From assembly GCF_050624435.1 (NCBI RefSeq), contig NC_134545.1, positions 87,820,063-87,884,062 on the forward strand: a stretch of 64,000 bases of DNA, read 5' to 3'. Of the stretch, positions 57,001-64,000 are shown in pieces. The notes below the pieces were generated by a model. It worked only from the letters and a program-made list of their open reading frames with translations, ran no database searches and was not told where the DNA came from. Source of the DNA: Tenrec ecaudatus. Its lineage: Eukaryota > Chordata > Mammalia > Afrosoricida > Tenrecidae. The number at the start of each line of letters is the position of its first letter. Position 1 is the stretch's first letter. A program made the translations under genes and the position numbers.

Positions 57001-60000
57001 TGGTCTGCAGGCATTTGTGGACATCACAGCTGGAGGCCAGGGTAGGGAAGGTCCTACTGTTATCTACCTAGTAAGAGAATCAGGATGCTGCTAAACAAGG
57101 TACAATGCACAGGACACCACCATCCAACCAAGAACAGTGCTGACATTAAGAAACTAGGTTCTAGAAGAAGGCAGCAGAAAATATACAAGGAACAAAATGA
57201 TTTCAGATCTTGGATCAGCGCTAAGAACAAAGTGACCCCTGGCCAGTGGGTGCCTTCTAATTTGTCTTCCTGTGGGAGCACAGATTTCCAATGGGCCCAG
57301 AGGCCCCGTGCTGGCTAGCGGCTGCCTTGGTTCAAGACAAAAATAATCTGATGGGAGTGGGGGTGGGAGGTGTGTGCTTTAAATTGAAGGTCTTGGAGAA
57401 AGATCAGCCTGAGGCAAGAACATTTAAACTAAGACACACTACTACATATCCCAGGCCAGGCAGAGAAAACAGCAAACCCAAAGGGCCTGGGACAACTTGG
57501 AACTTGGTTTGTTTTCCATTCGAAAGACCTCAGGGTTGGTGAAGCAGGCTGAGGTGGGAGGGATGCAGTGGTTAGATCTTACTAAGGAGTTTGGATTTTA
57601 TCCCAAAGTCGTTGGAAGGGCTTAAGCAGGTTCGAGAGGATCTGCTTGGTTGTAAAAAGAAATGTTCTGGCTGCTCTAGGACCAGGGACGGAAAGCCTTT
57701 TTCTTTCTTTTTTCATGCCAGAGTTTACACCTGGGAGAATTTGGGGCAAAAGCCTTATATGGACCCAGTTTCTTCTTTTTTAATTATCCTCAGCTGGCCA
57801 TTTGAATACTTTAAAAGAAAAAAAACAGCCCTGTAGTGCTGGTTAGCTGCCTCCGTAAGTCATCATGTAAAAGGCGTTTGATAAAATCCTTGAGGACCAA
57901 CCAGGCTTCCAGGAGAGCCTGCAGGCGAGGTGGAGGCACAGACTTGCTGTCCTTGCGGTGCTCTCCAGGCCCTGAGTGGAGGCCCTGGGTTTTTGAAAGG
58001 GTGGGCAGCAACTGAGTTATTTAGTATTAGTGCAACAAGCCGGGAGAAAGGAAATAAAATTTTAAAAAATAGCCCTGCTGTTCAGCTGAGAAGATAGACA
58101 CGGTGTTTCCCACCCCTCCCCCTCCATCAGAATCTCCTAGCGACCTTCATGGGAAAATGTAGATGCTGGCACCACACTCCAGGGGCACTTTATAAATTCC
58201 TTAAGTTTTAAGGTGTGGTCAGGATTGAAAACCCTTGCCTTGGGGAAATCATGATGGTCTCCGCTCGTTTGGCCTAAATACTTTGGAATTGTCACTTTCC
58301 AGGACAGCATCGGGCAGCTGGAGCATGACCTGAGGAACACCAAGAGTGAGATGGCTCGCCACCTTCGGGAATATCAGGACTTGCTCAATGTCAAAATGGC
58401 CCTTGACATTGAGATAGCAGCCTACAGGTACGCAAAAGGCATGCTTATCCTTCCAAGTAGATCCATTTACCTGGGACAGTGCTGGAGCCCTTGGTGGTGT
58501 AGTGGTTACTCATTGGGATGCTAACCACAAGGCCAGCAGTTAGAAACCACTAGCCACTCCTTGGGAGAAAGACAGGGCTTTCTACTCCCAGTAAAAAGTT
58601 AGAATCTTGGAAACTCACAGGAACCATTTACACAGCCCTGTAGGGTAGCTCTGTACAATTCTTGTCACAATCCTTACATACATCCATTGTGTCAAGAACA
58701 TATGTATATGATTACTTCTTAACACAAAATTCTAGGACCTATTTAAGAGTCTTGAGTTTCTGATTTTAAAAAAAAATAATTTTTTATTTTTACTTTCAAG
58801 TTTGATTGACATAATTTACATATCATATAATTAAATAGCTTAAACCCAGAGGGTGAAATAAAAATTAAAGAGTTGTGCAGACATCATGCTAATCAATTTT
58901 TAGAACATTTTCTTCTTTTCTTGTATGCATTCTGATTTTTTATTTATTTATTTTTATTTATTTTTTTAATTGTTAACACTTTAATCTCTATTTATTTATT
59001 TATTTTTAAAAATCTTTTTATTGGGGCTCATAAGGCTCTTATCACAATCTGTACATACATCACATGAGCAAAGCACCCTTATACATTCGTTGCACTCGTC
59101 ACTCTCATAATTCACCTTCCACTTGGGTTCCTGGAATCAGCTCGTTTTCCCGTTTTTTCCCCCCACCCCCCTCCCTCCCCGATCCCACCCCTGGTCCCTT
59201 GATAGTTTATAAATAATTATTATATCTTATCTTACACTCCCCGGCACATTCTGATGTTTTAAATGGGATATGAGCAGCAGGTATTGGGACTGTGCTTTTG
59301 TGTCCAGGCCAGGCTGAGAAAAGCCTACTGTGTGTAACAGCGTCATTTTCTAGTGTCTATTGTTGGCTCCCTTCCTTTTGTTCCACTCTACATCGAAAAG
59401 TACCAGTCTCAAAATCAAGAAGGATGCGATTTCTCCCTCCGTGTGGACTTCTGCCCTCCTTATCCCTGTTGCATTTAAGGTGTTAATTAGCAAAAGTACT
59501 TCTCCCTGGAGTTTCTGAGACTCTTAAGTGCCAATTATGGGTGTGATGTGGCCAAGGGGAGTTGTAATGCTTCCCTTTGCCAGTGCCTTAAATACAGATG
59601 GTGCTGAGGATGGCTATGTGTGTGTACACTTAGGAATGTATGTACCTACACATGTATACATGGGAACTTTTTGGGCAGGGTGGAGGAGACTTTTAAAACG
59701 TTGCAAGTTGACTTCCTGATGATTTGTCTCTGTTGGATTTACAGGAAACTGTTGGAAGGTGAAGAGACCCGTTTTAGTACCAGTGGCTTAAGCATTTCAG
59801 GGCTGAATCCGCTTCCCAATCCAAGTTATCTGCTCCCACCTAGAATCCTCAGCTCTGCAACCTCCAAGGTCTCATCCACTAAGAAAGAGAAGGAAGATGA
59901 GGAGGCATCTAAGGTGGCCTCAAAGAAAACCTCCCAGATAGGGGAAAGTTTCGAAGAAATATTGGAGGAGACAGTCATAGCTACTAAGAAAACCGAGAAA

Positions 60001-60042
60001 TCAAATATAGAAGAAAGCACCATTTCAGACCAAAAAATATAA
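49979..60042 (+). CDS. INA: INA, alpha-internexin, whole coding region (3 exons)
   Basis: Neuronal class IV intermediate filament protein that co-assembles with neurofilament subunits in the axonal cytoskeleton. CDS is join(49979..51049, 58303..58427, 59745..60042): 1494 nt, 497 residues plus TAA; human INA is 499. Residues 1-95 are the Ser/Arg-rich head. The rod starts around 96-118 with the family motif [16 protein letters not shown] (103-118), runs as heptad coiled coil, and ends with the conserved termination motif [13 protein letters not shown] (394-406). The tail (407-497) has the internexin signature [19 protein letters not shown], an acidic/lysine stretch and a [15 protein letters not shown] block. 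The three-exon layout with splicing inside the end of the rod is typical of neurofilament-type genes. No frameshift or stop is present. The start has a CACC ATG G-like context (ggcaccATGA). Other type III/IV filaments (NEFL, NEFM, VIM) are excluded by head and tail. Confidence 0.98.
54390..54690 (+). promoter_or_regulatory. GC-rich intronic element with YY1 motif
   Basis: A CpG-enriched patch in the otherwise AT-leaning INA intron 1. It contains tandem GC boxes (gggcggggcgggg, 54629-54641) and GGCCATCTTGG at 54656-54666, the reverse complement of a YY1 core CCAAGATGGCC. Either an intronic enhancer/alternative promoter or a GC-rich relic is possible. Confidence 0.35.
54995..55190 (-). repeat. 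AfroSINE
   Basis: gcctgggtttctgagactgtaactg, gcagctggtggtctccaac, ttgaccttgcaaatcg. Confidence 0.7.
55545..55960 (+). mobile_element. RTE/Bov-B 3' end split by U6 pseudogene
   Basis: Left ttgaattgtggtgttggtgaagaacatag; right gctgccaaaggaacaaacagcc, ctccctagaagcaagggtggtgagac, accagtccctggagaaggacatcatgc, tgaggatggctaaggacc. In INA intron 1. Confidence 0.85.
55588..55689 (+). pseudogene. U6 snRNA retropseudogene
   Basis: gtgctcgcttcgg, actaaaattggaacgat and cacgcaagttcgtgaagca are U6 landmarks over the whole length, ending ttccatattt. It differs from functional U6 (for example a gagaagattagc-type segment shortened to gagattaggc), lacks a visible upstream PSE/TATA promoter, and is flanked by the 11-bp direct repeat agaaagtaccc (55574-55584, 55693-55703): LINE-mediated retroposition. 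Confidence 0.95.
56833..56945 (+). repeat. L2 3' fragment
   Basis: tattcattcagcagctactgtgtg...ttaatgaacattctag. Confidence 0.6.
56948..57130 (+). repeat. Ancient hAT-Charlie-type remnant
   Basis: gttctcaaccaggaatggc, ggacattaacaatgtctgg, gatgctgctaaacaaggtacaatgcacaggac. Confidence 0.6.
58095..58240 (-). repeat. MER5A-like remnant next to INA exon 2
   Basis: catcagaatctcctagcgacc ... ttttaaggtgtggtcaggattg; ends 60 bases before the exon 2 acceptor. Confidence 0.4.
58303..58427 (+). CDS. INA: INA exon 2
   Basis: 125 nt preceded by TTTCCAG at 58296-58302 and followed by CAG|GTACGC. It encodes [10 protein letters not shown] through EIEIAAY-type coil 2 residues 358-398 and the first two bases of Arg399 (phase 2). 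Exon size and position match the small rod-end exon of neurofilament genes. Confidence 0.97.
58484..58665 (+). repeat. AfroSINE in INA intron 2
   Basis: gcccttggtggtgtagtggttactcattgggatgctaaccacaaggccagcagttagaaacc: among the best-preserved heads in the window. Confidence 0.9.
58770..58936 (-). mobile_element. Old L1 3' end, antisense
   Basis: caagtttgattgacataatttacatatcatata, gagttgtgcagacatcatgc; host of the young L1 insertion. Confidence 0.6.
58937..59246 (-). mobile_element. Young tenrec L1 3' end in INA intron 2
   Basis: T-rich tail at 58937-59010, then tctttttattggggctcataaggctc to cttacactccccggc. Flanked by cattctgat at 58928-58936 and 59247-59255. By hand count about 8 differences in 237 bases from 46865-47100. 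Confidence 0.85.
59745..60042 (+). CDS. INA: INA exon 3 (coding part) with stop
   Basis: Acceptor TTTACAG at 59738-59744. The first base completes Arg399, followed by [10 protein letters not shown] and the tail domain to SDQKI and TAA at 60040-60042. The tail segment [13 protein letters not shown] looks slightly shorter than the human counterpart, which accounts for 497 versus 499 residues. The human comparison is from memory. Confidence 0.96.
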
Positions 60043-61670
60043 TTCATTTGCTTTAACAAAAGTCCATGCTTAAGAGGGAATATGCGTTTGACTCTTTAAA
60101 CAGCTTGTTCTTGATCCAAAACACCTATCGCCACTATCAAACGTCTTCGAGGCTTCATACTTAGTATTGAATACATTCTCTAGTAGAAAACTCTCCCCTA
60201 GATTGGAGCAAGCTGTAGCACTGGAGCATCACAGAAGAGCTCCCCAAGAATCTCACAATCTCACCTCCAGCTCAGGCTTCACAGCGTTAGATGATTCAGG
60301 TGCAGAGGAAGTACAAACCCAGGTGCTAAATCTGTGATCATCAGTCATTTGCTGCGAATGGCAATTATAACCTACATTCATTCACTATACCCAGCCGTTC
60401 ACCCTGCTTTATAACCTCACTTTAGAGACCTAAAACATCAGATCACTGCCAAAGATAAACCTATGGTTCACACCCAACTCCACTCTGATAGAACCCGTTC
60501 CCAAATAATAAGGTGTTTGCTTAATGGACATTTTCCCTTCCACCCCCACCTCAATTCTGTATACCTTTTACTTCTACTCAGAGAATGAACGAAGAGGGGG
60601 GTGTGGGGACCCTGTAGATTTCTTCCCCTTTGAACACATTTAGGTTAACAAGAGCTTAAGCCCCACCCCCTTGAGTGCTCCTCACTCAGTGGGTAAAATT
60701 AGATGCATGTTGACCATTTCTCTGATTCGTGTAATGACTTAGTCCTGCCCATGTCATATCCTTCCAATCATGTAGGTTAAGAAAAATGGCAATGATGAGT
60801 TTTAAGGGTTGTCCTCAAACATGAAATTCTTAAAAGAATACCTAGATCTTAGGTTTTCCGCTTATTTAAATCCATTTAATTAGAGGGAAAAAAGACGACT
60901 AATATAGCTTTTCACTGTAAAGTTAGCACAATGATAGTTAGCGATGATTAAGCTGATCCTAGGTTTAGTAGTTAGGAGTATTTCTATGGATGGAAAAGGC
61001 CAATGTCTTACTTACCTATCTGTGTTAGTTCATTTGTGGCGATGTAGAAGTAGCTTGTTCATATTCTCACCCTTAGAAGCCACCTTCTCCCCTTTCCACT
61101 AGTCAAGGCCCTATCTTCACTCTCCTGCGCCTTTAAAAAAGTATAGGATGTTTATCACCAGGACACAATGCTACTGCCCCAAAGTAAAAAATAAAACCAC
61201 TTCGGGTCAGTCAATAGCACCAGCAGATACAGAAAATGAAGTCTCTTCTAAGAGTCCTTTCCCAACACTTCCCACATCGCAGCATTACTGAAGGGGTCTC
61301 CTCTGACAGAGAAGAGGCGGCGCTAAGAACAAAGCAGGGCTGCCGAGGTCCCTGCTCACCTGCTAGGAAGTAGCTTATGGAGAGCCACCTCATCGCCCCA
61401 GCTGTATGGCATCTGCATTGCCCAGTCTTCCTCGTGCCAAGATCAATGCAGGGCTTGCCCTCTGTCAGCTGTCACTCCCACCCGTTAGTTTCCTGTGTCC
61501 TTTACACACCTCCACGGAGAGCTGGGGAAACGGGCGGGATGCTTTTCCTCTAGCACATGCCTCAATAATTAAAGGAACTTGAAAGAAACTTTCTCCCCTT
61601 GCCCCATCTCTTTTACTCCTCACTCATACTGTAAGACATTAGTAAAAATAAAAGTCACACGAATCTCACC
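60043..61670 (+). other. INA: INA 3' UTR
   Basis: About 1.6 kb of AT-rich, largely repeat-free sequence after the stop. That length agrees with the roughly 3.3 kb mRNA known for human INA. The first AATAAA is at 61190-61195; a second, better-placed one is at 61647-61652 and is followed within 30-45 nt by TG-rich sequence (ttctgtgatttgtgg). The absence of SINEs and L1 across this stretch, unlike the flanks, suggests selection on the UTR. Confidence 0.7.
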
Positions 61671-61700
61671 AACACGTATGTTCTGTGATTTGTGGTTTCA
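61647..61700 (+). terminator. INA: Probable main INA poly(A) site
   Basis: AATAAA at 61647-61652, likely cleavage around 61665-61675, and a downstream GU-rich element at about 61679-61697. The alternative AATAAA at 61190 is followed by less obvious GU-rich sequence. Confidence 0.6.
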
Positions 61701-62415
61701 GAGGGAGGCACTGCTTTGGGTCAAAGAACTATACCTCCAAAGAATTCAGATATTTGGGGACCAGCCTCCACATTCCAATGGGTTCCAGAGGGTGGTGGTG
61801 TAACAGGGGTAAGGAAACATCAGACAAGACAAAGCATGCAAGTGTGCACCTCTCCCCTGGCCACCGGAACCAAAGTGAGGGAGGAACATTTTCTTTTGCA
61901 AGCTTATATAATCTCAGGCATGGAAGCCACGTCACACACAGTTAACAGTAAGAGGTTGTATTAGAGGAATACACGTATTAGGAGGGCGACGATCTCAGGG
62001 TGTGCACACAATAGGGAGGTATTAGAGGCATACATGATTGGCAGGTACAGTCATGTAACAATTGGCATCACTATGGGGGGGGGGCATTGTGGGGAATAAC
62101 CCAGAATGACTGGGATGCATCTCCAACTCCCTAATGTGAAGGCATTTTTCCGCCAGAATCTGCCTCCCAAACTCCTTAATTATGCGCGTCAAGTTTGCAG
62201 GCATACACTCTCTTCATGGGTCTGTTTCCCACAGATAGGAGATGTTCCCTGGATTGTAGATGTTCTCTGGATTGTGCCTTGGGGCTGTTGCCTGCATTGG
62301 TTTCAGATAGTCTTGTTGGCAGCACGCAGTGCAGAGTGAGTTAATCTCATGGCAAGGGAAGCAGGAAGCCATTCAAAGTATGAAGGGCAGTCCATTATGC
62401 ACCTGCAGCATGATT
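61700..62415. other. Unique-looking flank downstream of INA
   Basis: No gene. A poly-G run sits near 62078-62085. In human PCGF6 follows INA, but none of its exons is visible here. Confidence 0.4.
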
Positions 62416-62419
62416 TCAT

Positions 62420-62845
62420 TGTTAGGTGTCATTGAGTCAGTTCCAACCCACAGTAGCAACCCTGTGCACGAGAGAATGGAACCCTGCCTGGTCCTGCGCC
62501 ATCCTTAGTTGTTCCTATGCTTGAGCCCATTGCTGTAATCACTGTCAATCCTTTTCACTGAGGGCCTTGCTCTTTTCTGTCCCTCTTTCAAGGAAGATGT
62601 CCTTTTCCAGGGACTTATCTTGCCTGACAATACACTCAAACTATGTAAGACCAAGTCTTGCTGTCTTTGCCTTTAAGGTGCTCAGCCATACCGCTCCCAA
62701 GACAGACCTGTCCTTTCAGCGGTCCATGGTACTTTGCAGTCTTCTTCACCAGCACCAAAATTCAAATGCATCCATTCTTCCATCTTCCTTATTCAATGTC
62801 CAACATTCATATGTGTATGAGGTGACTGAAAATACCTTGGCTGTA
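62420..62845 (-). mobile_element. RTE/Bov-B 3' end, antisense
   Basis: gtcattgagtcagttccaacccacagtagcaacc, gtcctgcgccatcct, gatgtccttttccagggact, ccatcttccttattcaatgtccaacattc. Confidence 0.85.
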
Positions 62846-62939
62846 AGCACACCATATGAGAACGCACTGGCAGAAGATACAGGACAGAATTCAAAATAAG
62901 GATCTTTTCCTTCTTTGGAAATGAGATCTACCACTGGAG

Positions 62940-63685
62940 AACCCAGATCATGGGCAGGAATGATAGTTTTTCCCTAATGAAGTTATTCTCAAACTTTTCG
63001 GGTTACTGATCCCTTAGAGAGCTATGAACTCTCTCCTCCGAAAAGAACACACACACACATCCCTAAGTTCATGGGTGTCAAGCTGAAATTCCTTAAGGCC
63101 AGGCCAGTTTCCAAAAATAGAGACTGAAAATGAGACAGATTTAACTCACAGCTGATGGTTGAGGCTGGGTTTGTTCAATCCTATACAGTACCGTGCTCTT
63201 CAACTCAACTAGCTGAGTACTCGAAAGACACTCAGATATATTGATGGTACCACTAGTAAGAAGAGATGTGAGTCTTGCACTAGAAAACTGGCTCTTTTTA
63301 GGACCTCTTTGGAACAATCATCGCAATACATAACTTGAGTACATATATTGGCTGCTGCTTCTAATAATTCTACTTGGTTTATGGGCCCTCCTGTAACTTG
63401 GCTCGTTTGTATCTTTCTCCTATTTTCTTGCATCATCACTACATGAAATCATCTATAAAAGATATTGAAAGCTTCTTATCGAGTTGATAAATCATTACAG
63501 TCGGAACAACTGGCAGCATAGAAGACGCATTATGAGAAAGCATCAAGTACTGTGATCAAACCAGACAACAAAATGAGCCCCTTAAATTGTGGGAAAGCTC
63601 ATTACACAGAACTCAAATGACATGAAGTTCAACTTCTCGGATTCATAGACAATGAGATTCTCTGCATCATAAAAATTAACAGCAA
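62940..63685. other. Nothing recognised
   Basis: AT-rich; a short (CA)n at 63050-63058. Confidence 0.4.
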
Positions 63686-63694
63686 AAAAAATTT

Positions 63695-63855
63695 ATTAAC
63701 AGCAATAAAAACACTGGTCATCTAGTCAATGCTAACAGCAATCCTATGTAGGGTTTCCTAGCTCGTAAATATTTATGGAAGCAGACCTCTTTTGGTGGCT
63801 TTGAACTGCTGACCTTTCAGTTAGCAGTCCAATGCCTAACCTATAGGGCTTCACA
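63695..63855 (-). repeat. AfroSINE
   Basis: ttggtggctttgaactgctgacctttcagttagcagtcc, tagggcttc; tail side gtcaatgctaacagcaatccta. Confidence 0.7.
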
Positions 63856-63857
63856 GC

Positions 63858-64000
63858 TTTAATTTATTCAGTATCTACTAGCTATGTAATAGGCATTATA
63901 ATAAGCAGTAAACACTATTTCAACCTTACAACCACTCCATGAGGGTAGTTTTTGTATTTCACAAATGAGGAAATAGAGCTTCAGAAGGACAAGGTTAAAC
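63858..64000 (-). repeat. MIR SINE, cut by window end
   Basis: aaccttacaaccactccatgagggtag, caaatgaggaaatagagcttcagaag. Confidence 0.7.

Larger units (their letters stand above)
51050..58302 (+). other. INA: INA intron 1
   Basis: 7.25 kb GT-AG intron. It holds poly-C/pyrimidine tracts near 51530-51760, a GC-rich block at 54390-54680, an AfroSINE, an RTE/Bov-B tail with a nested U6 pseudogene (55545-55960), an L2 piece, and ancient hAT-Charlie remnants at about 56945-57130 and 58095-58240. No further exon was seen. The section 51800-54150 looks unique-sequence. Confidence 0.9.
58428..59744 (+). other. INA: INA intron 2
   Basis: 1.3 kb GT-AG intron. The middle is occupied by an AfroSINE (about 58484-58665), an old antisense L1 remnant (about 58770-58936) and a young antisense L1 3' end (58937-59246). 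The last 500 bases are unique. Confidence 0.9.

Noticed and set aside
62567..62899. 110-codon ORF downstream of INA
   Set aside because: Lies in an antisense Bov-B tail.

Overview
The window is mammalian nuclear DNA from an afrotherian, most likely a tenrec close to Echinops telfairi. The reasons are as follows. It is full of tRNA-derived AfroSINEs and Bov-B-type RTE LINE tails. It has many copies of a lineage-specific L1 3' end. It carries several SPIN hAT transposons, which among afrotherians are known from the tenrec. There is no bacterial, phage or CRISPR content, and almost all short ORFs lie inside repeats or CpG islands.

One protein-coding gene is clear: INA (alpha-internexin, a neuronal type IV intermediate filament) on the + strand. 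It has three coding exons at 49979-51049, 58303-58427 and 59745-60042, encoding 497 residues. A GC-box promoter with a TTAAAAG box lies just upstream, and a 3' UTR runs to about 61670 with AATAAA at 61647. A second gene is inferred. The CpG island at about 6240-7300 has a strong minus-strand splice donor at 7045/7044 and fits the promoter and non-coding first exon of NT5C2, the left neighbour of INA in human. On that reading 1-7044 is NT5C2 intron 1.

Layout: 1-5400 is repeat-rich putative NT5C2 intron (a MITE, an L1 relic, SINEs). 5447-5820 is a 63-bp minisatellite. 6.2-7.3 kb is the CpG island. 7.3-48.8 kb is a repeat-dense intergenic stretch interrupted by a small GC-rich block at 33.8-34.3 kb carrying a near-perfect CTCF motif. 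48.8-61.7 kb is INA. 61.7-64 kb is flank with Bov-B, SINE and MIR pieces.

The most informative part is the stratigraphy of mobile DNA. Five SPIN copies, two copies of a second hAT MITE and one of a third sit inside older L1, RTE and SINE copies, several with readable 8-bp target duplications. A U6 snRNA retropseudogene sits inside an RTE with an 11-bp duplication. A composite of two L1 3' ends is enclosed by one 13-bp duplication, and an apparent poly(A)-only insertion has a 17-bp duplication. I saw no new defence, toxin or biosynthetic system. Repeat boundaries are approximate where given as rounded numbers, and family names are from memory without database comparison.
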